From NCBI GenBank assembly GCA_014529385.2, contig CM043944.1, forward strand, positions 53,480,768 through 53,544,767: DNA of 64,000 nt, given 5' to 3'. This DNA comes from Adiantum capillus-veneris. Its lineage: Eukaryota > Streptophyta > Polypodiopsida > Polypodiales > Pteridaceae. The notes beneath the pieces are model-generated. The model worked only from the letters and a program-made list of their open reading frames with translations. It ran no database searches and was not told the DNA's origin. Shown one piece after another: positions 1-10,272 of the stretch. Both the position numbers and the translations under genes were made by a program. Positions within the stretch are counted from its first letter, which is position 1, and every line of letters starts with the position of its first letter.

Positions 1-1082
1 TAGCTTGTCGGATTCCACTACCACGTCATCGAGTGCATTCATACCCCTAGAAACGAGGGCGCCGTCGTTTCTTAGGGGGAGAGGGTTTTTTTTAGGGCAT
101 AAAAAGGGAGAAAGTCGATGACGTAAGAGGAGGAAAAAGGCAGGAACGAAGGGCAAGGGAGGAAGAGGACTCAGAGAGGCAAAGCTCCCTCTCCCTCGCT
201 CTCATCCTCGCAACATAGCATGATATCACTCTCACTCTCATGCTCGGCAAGAAAGAGGAGGACTCCAAGCAAAGCAAGGAGCGAAGCAAGAGCCAACGAA
301 GGAAAGTATTTGAGGCAAGCCAACGAGGGCAAGAAGGGAGCAAAGGAAGAGATAACGAAGGAGGGCATCACAAACATAACGAAGAGGAGAAGCATAACGA
401 AGAGGAGAAGAGAAGGGAGGTTCGAGGAGTTGCAAGGAGGGTGAACAAGGAAGCAAATGGGGACCAAGGCGAGGGAGCCAAGGCAAGGTCTCTCTCTCTC
501 TCTCTCCATCTCCAATCAAAGCAAGAGAAGATTCTCTTTCTCTCTCTCTCTCTCTCGATCTCCAATCCAATCAAGCAAGAAAAGAGAAGCTTGTTGAGGT
601 TAAATAATGCAAGCAAAGCGTGCAGTGATTAAAGCAAATCAAGGACAAAGAAGCAAGGCGAGACAAGCAAACCAAGGGAAGTCAAAACTCGCTCTCGAGT
701 AAGCAAGGAGAGAGGATAAACTCTCTCTACTGTATTTGGAAGATACAAGGGTATCAAGCAGGGGATTTTGTCGGATACTTACCTCCTAATCAGCTTATAA
801 AGACTCTAATGGCGAGCATAAGTGGAAATTTTAAAGTCTTGATCTAAATTGAGAGCATTAAACTCTCCTAACTCCATCAGTTTCGTTAACGACAAACATT
901 TTTAATCGAATTCCACTTCGGCTAATCATTAGCAGTTTAAACCATTTCGATTGTCGAGTTTTAAGTATTTAAAGTGTTGATAGGATCTGTTGCCTTGTGC
1001 TGTGCGTCTTGTCTCTCTCATTTCCCACAGCAAGAAGCCCAGTGCTGACACGGCTCACCTCGCGAACCCATATCCCCCAACA
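1..1082 (+). mobile_element. Partial LTR of a Ty3/gypsy-type element (5' end outside the window)
   Basis: This has the organisation of a plant gypsy LTR. There is a TATA-like GCATAAAAAGG near 97-107. A long purine-rich transcribed part follows, with many AAGCAAGG-type runs and CT tracts at 489-506 and 539-556. The 3' terminus is ATCCCCCAACA, ending at 1082. The last 80 bp (CCCACAGC...GCCCAGTGCTGACACGG...CCCCCAACA) resemble the end of the solo LTR at 40892-42811, so both probably belong to one superfamily. The sequence after 1082 is an oppositely oriented gypsy RT, not a primer site and gag. I therefore read this as a solo or 3' LTR inserted next to, or into, that older element. The exact left boundary is not visible. 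Confidence 0.6.
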
Positions 1083-2240
1083 CCGCGCCATGTACTTCAC
1101 TTTGTGTATAAAGCTTTGTACTCGTAGGTGATGGAAGAAGAATAATAGACTTAACATTGTCTAGATCAGCCTCAATGCCATTTTCTGACACCATATGGCC
1201 CAATAACTTCACCCTTGGCTGTGCTAGATGACATTTCTTGGGATTTATTTGTCCTCCACATTCATCATATCGAGCCAATACCATTTGCAGCTTCTCATGG
1301 TGTTCAGCCCTATTGCTGTAGACACAAAAGTCGTCCATAAAAGCTTTAACACAACTACCAATGAATGGTTCCAATACCCAATTTTCTCTCTCTTGATAGA
1401 AAGATGGTCCATTTGTCAACCCAAATGGCAATACCGTGTAACAATAGCAGCCCCATGGCATAATGAAAGCTGTCTTTGTTCGGTCTTTAAGAGCAATCTT
1501 CAATTGAAAATAGCCTGAAAAACCATCACACACACTGTACCTCTCATAACCTGCCACTGAATCCAAGATCTGATCGATGAATGGAAGAGGATATGGGTTC
1601 TTCTTAGTGGCTGCATTTAAGGGTTTAAAATCTACACAAATCCTCCACTTTCCATCCTTCTTTGGATTGACTACTACTTGACTACTACTAGACTCACCCA
1701 TTCTGTGGTTTCCATAGGGACTATGAACCCTGCCTTCAATAACTTTCCACCTGTTCCCGCAAGGCTTCCATTTTCTCTTGACCCATACTTCTTAGCCTTT
1801 GCCACACTGGCTTAGCACCTTATTTTAGCTCTATATGCATCTCTTCGCCCTTGAACCCTCTGATCTCTTCATATGAGGTAATGAAAAAATCAGGAAAACT
1901 AGCCAACATGTGCAAATGTATCTCCTTCTCCATAGCTGAGAGGTCTCCACTGATCATTTGTGTCATCAATTCTTGCTTCTTTGATGATTCAACCTTTGTT
2001 TGCATCAGCCCTTCAATCACTTCATAAGGCCCTTCACTTTCATCTTCAAACTCATTTGCAAATGCAACTAAACCAGACTCCTGGATTTCTTTGTCCCATC
2101 AGAAGAAATGCAACATCCACATCCTCATCACTGCTGGTAGTACTATCACTGTCCTCGTAAGACACTCTGGAATAGGCTTCATCACTAGACTCATCCCCAT
2201 CTTCATAAAGTTCCTCCAATCGTTTCCTTGTGTCCATATT
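1083..2240 (-). pseudogene. Gypsy pol remnant: reverse transcriptase
   Basis: The minus strand encodes the RT fingers and palm: NPKKDGKWRICVDFKPLN, then DGFSGYFQLKI, the PFGLTNGPSFYQ segment and the catalytic FMDDF, then LLGHMVSENGIE. Upstream, between about 1990 and 1700, an interrupted frame still reads as the lead-in to RT (KPVWQRLRSMGQEKMEALREQ), with a TAA in front and a frameshift behind. An acidic Ser/Asp-rich spacer lies at 2052-2237. The coding match breaks at about 1083-1130, before the thumb ends. RNase H and integrase are absent, so the copy is dead. Confidence 0.85.
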
Positions 2241-2289
2241 ATATAGCTTCTTGGCACCTATCTTTCCATAGAGGCTAATTGTACCACGT

Positions 2290-2620
2290 TGTCAATCTTG
2301 AACAGCTCCCACTACACATAACCATGGTCTGCCCAGTATAATAGGATATGCTCCCAACCCCGTTGGCATCACATGAAAATCAACCCACTAACTTTGCATC
2401 ATATGCTTCCACTTCTAAGCTCTTTACAACTCCCAAATATTTTACTTTCTCATGGTTTGCCAATGTAATCCGGAAGCCTGACACCGGAGTCTCACTGTAA
2501 GGCCCATCTTCTCAATGCATGAGTGTGTTATGACACATATTTGGGCTCCACCATCCACATAACCTTGTCCCAGATTTTTTCTTTTGTGCCACACATCTAC
2601 TATTGGGCAAATGTCTGGTA
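2290..2620 (-). pseudogene. Gypsy retropepsin remnant
   Basis: On the minus strand a retropepsin-like motif reads DGGAQICVITHSCIEKMGL, where DSGA-type residues would hold the catalytic Asp. About 70 codons later, in another frame, comes the family's C-terminal YPIILGRPWL segment. The Ser after the catalytic Asp is replaced by Gly. A frameshift and a TGA separate the two halves. It lies between the gag knuckle and RT, as expected for a gypsy polyprotein. Confidence 0.7.
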
Positions 2621-4117
2621 GCTCGTCCATTGCCAACACCTTTACTGAACCTCTCTTTGGCTCTTTCTCCATTGGGTTTACCTTCTTCTTACACTGTCGC
2701 TTTAGCTTAGGCACCATATCTATAAGCTTCCCAAAAGTAACATCTACCTTCCTTCTTTTCAGATCCTCCTTCACGTCATAGCTTAATTGCCCATCCCCTA
2801 GTGGAAAATCTGAAACATGAAACTTGAGATGGGCCCTTCTTTTCCTCTTGGCCTTGACGTCCTCGCCTTCATGGATCTTTCCCTTCTTCTTACTAGGACC
2901 TGGGGCACATCTTCCTTCCTTGTCCTCTGTGGTCCTCTTCCCCATAGGCATCACTAATGTATCCTCTAGCTTTGATGCCTTCTCCAAGGTGACTACACTA
3001 ATCACTTTTGTCTTTTCCTTTTCCTCTTGGGTTAATCCACTGGTTCCTTCTTCTCCCTTGATTTTGATTCCATAATCATTTGACCTAGTTAGCACCTGGT
3101 TTGGCAATGGATACATGTGTCCCCCCATCCTTGGTGGCTTATCACATTGCGGGCTAATGTGGCCCAACTCTCCACAATTATAACATGTGGGCGTCTGCCT
3201 CTAGAACCTACCATTGCTTTGTCCAACACCATTCCTAGGTCTTTCTTTACCTCTTGGCTGATTTACAAACCTCCCTTGATCCCGATTATTTCCCACTTGA
3301 CCTAGCATGTTTAGGATGAGATTCTTCATTAAATCTACCACTTGCCTCATGTCTTGCCTCAGCCCATCATCTTGCACTGCTATAGTGACCACTGTTGGCA
3401 TAACCTGAGGAGTAATAGAAACCACTGGTTCATGATGAACCCTTGGCATGTGACCTTGCAAAGAATCCCTAGGCTGAAATTCAGACCTCATGGGCAAAGA
3501 CTCCACCCCTAACTGGCTCATTTTCCTCAGCTTCCACTCTTTGTTCCTTGCTACCTCCAATGCATCTTCATATGTCCTAGGCTTCTTTAGCTCCACTCCC
3601 CAACGTATATTCTCCCAAAGACCAGCCAAGAACTTGTCCTTCTTCATCATGTCAGGTGGGGGTACTTGTGGTGCTAAGGCCTTGCACATCCGCTCCCATG
3701 CCAATGAAAACTTATGTATGTACACATCTACTGGCTCACCTTCCTTTTGCACCAAACCTTGTACATCTTGCCACACTTTGTTAGGATCTTCTGTCTTCAC
3801 AAACTCCACTTCCAATCCATGCCTTAGATTGTCCCAACTCAATCTTATAGGTGGATCCGCTACACGCAACTCCTCTTCAAATGCTTTGGACCAAACTCGT
3901 GCATCAATCTTATAGGTGGATCCGCTGCACGCAACTCCTCTTCAAATGCTTTGGACCAAACTCCTGCATCACTTTTCAAACAAACCTGGAGAAGATGTAA
4001 TATCTGTGCCGGATAATGAATCTGGTTGCTAATGCAGGCAACCTCCATCTTTTCCAAAAAGTCTTCCACATCTTCATCACTTCTTCCATGAAATTCCGGA
4101 TAAGAGAAATCCATGGC
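2621..4117 (-). pseudogene. Gypsy gag remnant with CCHC zinc knuckle
   Basis: The minus-strand start MDFSYPEFHGRSDEDVEDF lies at 4114. It is followed by a retrotransposon gag domain (VWQDVQGLVQKEGEPVDVYIHKF...FLAGL) at about 3860-3500. A zinc knuckle CYNCGELGHISPQC (C-X2-C-X4-H-X4-C) lies near 3145-3190. A Lys/Glu-rich linker at 3100-2620 leads into the protease. A 65-bp tandem duplication at 3841-3970 shifts the frame between the start and the gag domain, which is why the reading frame is split in two. Confidence 0.8.
3841..3970. repeat. 65-bp tandem duplication inside gag
   Basis: Two adjacent 65-bp copies (3841-3905 and 3906-3970) begin AATCTTATAGGTGGATCCGC and end in GCATC, with only a few substitutions between them. 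Because 65 is not a multiple of three, the duplication itself breaks the gag frame. Confidence 0.9.
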
Positions 4118-5158
4118 TACGATGCTTTGAGAACCCCTTCAAACACACGCCCAAAACTTTTGACTGACCCAATCCCAGAAACTTCAATGGAGCTCAACTT
4201 TAGATAAGGACAAACACATGCACATCAAATGAGTTTTCATAGTTAATCATCGGAATCACAACAGGCAAAGGACATTCCATTATCTCTCTTAATCTTCTTG
4301 GCCAATACATAAAGACTATGCGTTGCTGGAAAAAAATCTTCCTAGACACATGAACATTTCTCTGGATTCTTTGAGTTAAATGAAAAGGAGTGAATTGAGG
4401 GCCATTTTGATCATCCATTAAATTCAACCATGCAGCTCCCAAGAAGGCACACCTGTATTATCCTCTGATTTTGCCAAAATTTCAGTAGCATAACAGCATA
4501 AATGGCTCAAAACACCAAAAAACCAGCCATCACAACTTGGAAAAATTTTGGCAGAGTTTCCCCAGAAGTAGAGCAGTAAGAACCCAAAATATAGACTGTA
4601 TATGTATGCATAAACTGCCAACAATAGAACCCGAGCATCAATTAGGAATCAATAGTACATAGCCTATGGCGAGGTCATGAAAAGGGTGATCCAACTACCT
4701 GTATCACCGAAAGGATCTCACATTTGAGAATCCCCCAGCTCAATAAAACCTCATTCTATCGACCCTCTCACGAAAGCTTATGCAAATATCGTATAGTCAA
4801 GTCTCAGAAACGACTTTCTTCCATACCAAGTCTCAGAAATGGCTGGGATTGCCAAATAAAACCAAGTATGGCCCCACAAAGGCGTACAATGGCAGTATCC
4901 ACAAGTAACATACAATACCAATGGACAATGCGCTCAAACAGGCGCCAAATGCTGCGTACCCACGGCAACTGCAAGTGACTCCCTCTTGCCAGTGTATCAC
5001 TCTACTCTAGCTACCTGTACATATGTAAATCATTTGTACCTCTACCTGTCCCTGTAACCTGTAACCTGTAATCTTCAACCTGTAATCTCGAATCTCGAAG
5101 CTTGAAACTCGAAGCAGAAGGTACTCGAAGAAGATCCCTCGTGGGGGCACCAAAAGAA

Positions 5159-5840
5159 TGTGAGTGAGATGAAAACACACACAATGCCTCTATAATGACC
5201 TGACACACTCTTGGGATGATACACACATACACACACACACTATGGGGCACCACTCGGCTTATACAAACCACCTGGCCGAGACAGGAAACACACCGATGGA
5301 GTGAGAGGAGAGAGACTACCCATTTACCCACTCCACAGAGAGAGAGAGACACACACACACACACACACACCCAAAAAACTCAGCTCAAAGGAGGAGAATT
5401 TATGATGTTTATATAAAATTGAGCTTGGGCCAACACCAATGGGTCAAATAGCTCACACAATATGGGTAAAGTATGTCAGATACAATCACAAATTGGAGTA
5501 GAAGCTTCGCTCATAGGAGAAACTTACACAGCTAAAACAATAGAAAAACGATAGAGGAATTTGGAAAAATGGACACCGTCGTCACGTCCAGAACGGCCGA
5601 AAACCCCAGTCTACAATGTCAAAGTGCTTAATCCGACCTCGGGTGAGCAGTTTATGGCCAAAACAGGCTCCAAAAACATCAAAAACACAGTTGCGGCTGT
5701 TCCTCCTCTTCTCTCCACATTTTTTCTGGTCTTCTCTCTGTTTTTTCAGTTCCCACACTTAGCTTTATTACTTGGGAACCCTTGGCCTTTTAGTTGACCT
5801 CAAACGGACCCCGAACAGGCCAAAAAGTGGCCTCGCAGTG
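5159..5840 (-). mobile_element. Probable LTR of gypsy remnant 1 (minus orientation)
   Basis: On the minus strand the segment ends CTCACA at 5159, just outside the candidate primer site. It contains a good TATA box (TTTTATATAAAC, about 5408-5419) in U3 position, and CA/GA repeats at 5215-5240 and 5338-5371 would fall in R/U5. The upstream edge near 5.84 kb is a guess. No second LTR is available in the window for comparison. Confidence 0.45.
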
Positions 5841-5959
5841 CATAGTTGTCACCCTGCTGCATCTATCCGCACACCTAGCACTTAACCTTGATGCACATAT
5901 GCATTGTTATGGCACTTATGATAGTGCTTGAGCTCTTTTGAGAGCGTTTTTACTCCCCG

Positions 5960-6575
5960 CAAGGATTTGTTTACTGCTTGCACATTTTGTTTGGCACCTG
6001 TTTGAGTGCATATATTGCCAAAAAGTGCCACTAATAAGGTTTTCTTGATGAAGAAATTGTTTGACCTTCGTATGAAGGAGGAGGGTACTATTTCTACTTA
6101 CATTAATGAGTTCAATATCATTTTCACTTAGTTGACCACTCAAGGTTTGGTCTTCGATGAGGAAATCAAATGTATCTTCTTGCTATGCAGTTTACCCTCA
6201 TCTTGGGATACATTTTATACTGTGATTAGCAACTCATCACCTGGTACTGGTCTTGTGTATAATGACGTCCATGGGAGTCTGCTTACCAAGGAGATTCATA
6301 GGAAATCTCTCGAAGGCAAGAAGGATGGTGATGTGTATGTTGCTAGTGATAGACAAAGGGGTCGCGCTCAAAGTCATGCCAAAAGCAAGGAACGTGGGGG
6401 CTCACAAAGTAAGTTTCAGGGTTCTATGCATACTGTCAAGTGCTAGCACTGCCTTAAAAAAGGGCATGTTAAGAAGGACTACAGGAAATGGCAGCAAAGC
6501 AAGAAGGATAAACAATCTAGTGACTCTTCTAAGTCTGATGATTCAAACAAGGGCAAAGCAAAGTTAGAGGAGATC
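5960..6575 (+). pseudogene. Copia gag remnant (UBN2-type)
   Basis: The frame reads VFLMKKLFDLRMKEEGTIS..INEFN, a TAG, then LTTQGLVFDEEIKCIFLLCSLP. This is the typical UBN2-type copia gag. The zinc knuckle near 6440-6475 is ruined: its second position is a TAG (C-stop-HC) and the last Cys is Tyr. A Lys/Ser-rich tail follows. Confidence 0.75.
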
Positions 6576-6578
6576 AAT

Positions 6579-7730
6579 GTGCTCGAGTCTTCAAATGATC
6601 CTATTGTAGAGAATCTTCCAACAGTTGTTATGCCACTTAACTTTGACATATTAGTCTTCACAGCAGATCTACCCGTCGAGGCTCTTGTTACAGAAGATGC
6701 ACAGTATGCACAAAATTGGATAGTAGATTCTGGAGCGCGTTTCCATGCGGCACCACATAGAGAGCGGTTCTATACTTATTCTCACTGTTGTGGCAAAGTG
6801 AAACTTGGTGATGCTTATGAACTAGACATTGAGGGTGTTGGAAATGTCAAATTGCATCTAAGGAATGGCACACACTTTACTTTATGTAATGTCAGACATG
6901 TTCCCAAGTTGACTAGCTTGTTTTCTGTTGGTCAGCTTGATGATTTGGGATACAACACCACATTTTGCAATGGTTCGTGGATAGTATGCAACGGTAATCT
7001 TGTTGTGCTCAAATGTCAGAAGCATGGTACCTTGTATTCCATGTATGGGCCATATGTTGGTCATGATTAAATATCTATAGACGATCTGCTATCTACTGAG
7101 TTGTGGCATTGCCGGCTATTTCATATTAGCCAAAAAGGAATGAGAACTCTGACTTGTTTTGGCTACTTATCTGTCTTGTCTTATGTTGAGTATCTTGTTT
7201 GTGCACACCGTATCTATGGCAAACAGACTAGGTTCGTCCACTTACCATTGGGTCAAAAGTGAGCTGAAGTTCTAGATTTAGTGCATAGAGATGTTTGTGG
7301 TCCTATGTCAACCAAATTTCTAGGGAGGGCCAACTATTTTGTGACATTTATAGATAACTCTACTCAAAAGCTGTGGGCATATCCTTTGAAACATAAGGAT
7401 AAAATTCTTTTTGTGTTCAAGAAGTTACGGACTAACAATAGTGGAGAGTATGTCTCCAAGGTGTTTGAAATTTTTTGTGCTAAAAGGGGGATTAGAAGGA
7501 AGTTTACTGCACCAGCCATGCTTTCTATGGAAAATCTCACACAAGGATTTTGGGCAAAAGCCATCTTGATAGGAGTACACATCATAAATCGTTTGCCTAG
7601 TATGCTATTGATTGTGAGATTCCAAAAGAGTTATGGTCTAAACGGAAGCACCACTATGACCATCTACGTGTTTTTGGTTGTGAAGCTTATGCTCACGTCC
7701 CTAAACAACTTTGACAAAAGTTAGAGCCAA
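6579..7730 (+). pseudogene. Copia protease and integrase remnant
   Basis: The protease motif NWIVDSGARFHAAPHRERF (about 6715) keeps the catalytic Asp. A pre-integrase region (LLSTELWHCRLFHISQKGM) follows near 7090 after a stop. The integrase core is at 7281-7730 (VHRDVCGPM..., FVTFIDNSTQ). An internal deletion has removed the stretch with the second Asp/Glu context (TNNSGEYVSK runs quickly into GVHIINRLPS). It is non-functional. Confidence 0.8.
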
Positions 7731-7975
7731 AGTCACACAAATGTATTTTCATTGGATATGGTGCAGATGGAGAGATGTGATATCGTCTCTAGCACTCGAA
7801 ATCTTGTCAAGTCATCCGTAGTTCAGATGTGATCTTCAATGATTTGAAGATGCATAAACAACCTATGAAGGAAATAGAGGTTCGGAGAGTCACTTTTGAG
7901 GATGTTGCCTCAGAGACAGTGTAATCAACACAATGGGCTAGTGATGTACCTTCCACTAGAAATGCTACAAAGGGA

Positions 7976-8800
7976 GTGGATAGCAACGGTCAAGGAGTGA
8001 GATGGTCTACTAGAGTCTCTCATCCACTTGCACGTTTTGAGCTAGGTCTTGATTACATCATGTTGACCAATTGCGGTGAGCCAAGATGCTACCAAGAAGC
8101 CATCATGACGGATGATGTGGTAAAGTGGGAGCAGGCTATGGAATCTGAGTATAACTCGATTCTGGCTAATGACACTTGGGACTTGGTAGAACTTCCAAAT
8201 GATGCGATAGCTTTACCTTGCAAATGGGTTTACAAGAAAAAGTTTACCTTGGGTGATCCAAATCCAAAGTACAAGGCTAGAATTCTAGCCAAAGGGTACA
8301 AACAGCAAAAGCGAGTTGATTTTGATTAAATCTTCCCGCCTGTGGTCAAGATGACAACACTTAGAAGCGTACTTGGTCTTGTAGTGATTGAGGACAGGGA
8401 ATTTGTCCAAATGGATGTGAAGACAACATTTATTCACAAGGATCTAGATGAGGATGTTTACATGCAGCAGCCTGAAGGGGTTGTTCAGGAGAACGCATCT
8501 CATGAGGAGCTAGTATGTAAGCTTGAAAAGGCACTTTATGGCTTAAAGCAGGGTTCAAGGCAGTGGTATCATATTTGATGCATCTATGAGGTCTCAAGGG
8601 TATAAAAGGAGCAAAGAGGATCATTGCTTGTACACGAGAAAGCTAGATGATGGCTCGATGATCATTCTAGTTTTGTATGTTGATGACATGCTTTAAGCTG
8701 GGAAATCCATTGCGGAGATTGCCAACTTGAAGAAAACACTTAGCAAAAATCTTGCAATGAAAGATTTGGGTGATGCTACACACTTTCTTGGCATGTGAAT
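7976..8800 (+). pseudogene. Copia reverse transcriptase remnant
   Basis: The RT opens with AMESEYNSILANDTWDLVELP, then CKWVYKKKF, KARILAKGYKQ, a TAA at about 8327, then VQMDVKTTFIH, KLEKALYGLKQGSRQWY and the catalytic YVDDML near 8679. YVDD itself is intact but is followed by TAA. At least three stops or shifts break the domain. Confidence 0.85.
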
Positions 8801-8960
8801 CAAAAGAGATCACAAACACCTTATTCTTGAGCTATCTCAGGAAACATATATTGAGAAAGTTTCGTAGCGTTTCAATATGCAAGGGGGGAAAGCATTGAGT
8901 ACCCCAATGTAGACATTCTTGAAACTCAGCAAAGGAAGATGCACCCAAATATGATGCCGA

Positions 8961-9643
8961 GTGAGCAATGCTGAGCGAGAAAAAATGGCTAAGGTACCAT
9001 ATTCTTTGGGAGTGGGCAATGTGATGTATGCTATGGTGGCCACTAGGCCAGACATTGCTTTTGCAGTGGGAGTGGTGAGCCGATATATAGAAAATCCTAG
9101 AAGCAAGCATTGGGAAGTAGTGAAGCACATTCTTAGGTACCTCAAAGGTACGGTTAGAAAATGTTTATGCTTTCGGAACAGTGATACATAATAATGGGTT
9201 ATGCAGATGCAGACTATGTGGGTTGTGTCAACAATAGGAGATTGATATCTCACTATGTCTTCATATTTGCTGGAGCAGCAGTATCTTGGAGGTCATGTCT
9301 TCAAGATTGTACGCCGTCTTCCACTACAGAAGCAGAGTATGTTGCATTGTCAGATGCAAGTAAAGAGGCTGTATGGTTATCTCGCTTGGTCAAAAATCTT
9401 AGCATTGATGAGACTTCAATGATATATTGTGATAGTTAGAGTGTTGCTTTGGCAAGGAATCCCATGTTTCACTCCAAGTCGGAACACATTGAAGTGAGGT
9501 ATCATCTCGTGAGAGGTTTCTTGGCCAAAAAGCTCATTGATTTGGTCAAGATAGACACTGACAACAACCCAACATATACTTTGACAAAAGGCTTAGCTTT
9601 GGAGCAGTTTACACATTGCACTGAGTTGATGGGTATAGGTTGA
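8961..9643 (+). pseudogene. Copia RNase H remnant
   Basis: The RT-connection motif (VGNVMYAMVATRPDIAFAVG) is followed by RNase H: MGYADADYVGC, then STTEAEYVALSDASKEAVWL, a TAG at about 9437 inside the CDSxSV motif, then SKSEHIEVRYHLVR. The D/E residues of the RNase H core are present, but the frame is broken at 9190 and 9437. Confidence 0.85.
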
Positions 9644-9712
9644 AGCCACTAGATTGCTTCAAGGTTGTACATACCAGGTCCCTTGGACTACATTGGCCTT
9701 CAAGTGAGAGTT

Positions 9713-9856
9713 TGTTGGGATTCAGGCCAACTGGCCAGACATCCCACTTACTACTAACCCATCTAATAGCTTAACCACATATAAACTTATTCTTTAATAT
9801 AAAAGAGAATAAGAAGCTACAATAGAATAACATTACTGTGTGCTCCACCGAAGAGT

Positions 9857-9906
<50 letters not shown>

Positions 9907-9990
9907 CTTGCACATGCTTCCTACGGCACCTTCAACCATTCCATACAATGCTTGGAAAGCTCAAGGTATGAGCTTCTTGCTTAGAATTGC
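9713..9990 (+). mobile_element. 3' LTR of copia remnant 1 (right edge uncertain)
   Basis: It begins TGTTGGGATTCAGGCC directly after a purine-rich tract. It has TATA-like sites (CACATATAAAC near 9777 and AATATAAAAGAG near 9797) and a (CT)n tract at 9861-9903. The right terminus cannot be fixed without a second LTR. Confidence 0.55.
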
Positions 9991-10072
9991 AAGAGCAACA
10001 AGCTGATTGGAGGGAAAAAGCAGACAATTACATGGATGGAGAATATGGAGAAGGAAGCCAACGTTGCTTCCA

Positions 10073-10105
10073 CATTAGGAAATTTCGGAGGTCATTTGGA
10101 GGGCC
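10073..10105 (+). repeat. Left terminal inverted repeat (33 bp)
   Basis: It begins CATTAGGAAATTTC and ends TTTGGAGGGCC. It matches the reverse complement of 26404-26436 at 32 of 33 positions (G versus A at base 15). Confidence 0.85.
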
Positions 10106-10272
10106 TTCTAAGAAAATGTACTTTTTGCACTCTCTCTCTAGAAAAAATGGCAAATAAAAGAGCTGGGTCTTTCATAGTAAAAGTTCAAAAAGTGTACTTT
10201 AAGTAGATTCCTTACTCTTTTGAACATTCGTTCGTAGTGATTGAGGGATAATCCTCTTTTCAGTTGCATTGA
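10106..10272 (+). promoter_or_regulatory. Left subterminal region, probable transposase promoter
   Basis: This is AT-rich leader sequence between the TIR and the first ATG, with AAATAAAAGAG near 10153 as the only TATA-like site. TGGAGGG motifs lie on both sides (10097, 10289, 10309) and also occur subterminally at the right end, so they may be transposase-binding sites. Confidence 0.35.

Larger units (their letters stand above)
1083..5158 (-). mobile_element. Ty3/gypsy retrotransposon remnant 1 (gag-PR-RT), truncated in RT
   Basis: Reading on the minus strand from 5158 down to 1083, the order is untranslated leader, gag, CCHC knuckle, retropepsin and reverse transcriptase, the order of Ty3/gypsy elements. 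RNase H and integrase are missing because the sequence stops abruptly at 1083, where an oppositely oriented LTR begins. Several frameshifts and stops break gag and pol. The RT wording (DGFSGYFQ, PFGLTNGPS, FMDDF) is closest to the Tat/Athila-like lineage as I know it. Positions 4115-5158 hold no coding sequence I recognise and probably form the leader. A candidate primer site (minus strand TGGTGCCCCCACGAGG, near 5138-5153) lies just inside the probable LTR. Confidence 0.8.
5900..10072 (+). mobile_element. Ty1/copia remnant 1 with 3' LTR, 5' end missing
   Basis: Domains run in copia order on the plus strand: gag (about 5960-6575), protease (about 6716), pre-integrase (about 7090), integrase (7281-7730), RT (8110-8790), RNase H (8961-9643). 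A purine-rich stretch (TCAAGTGAGAGTT) then leads into a 3' LTR beginning TGTTGGGATTC at 9713. No 5' LTR or primer site was found. The coding part carries many stops and frameshifts. The right end runs up to the terminal inverted repeat of the 16.4-kb unit at 10073, so the LTR may be interrupted there. Confidence 0.8.

Noticed and set aside
6-11. TGTCGG near the window start as the LTR start
   Set aside because: A TATA-like box lies only about 90 bp further on, too close for a complete U3, and no target duplication matches the far end; the LTR more likely begins upstream of the window.
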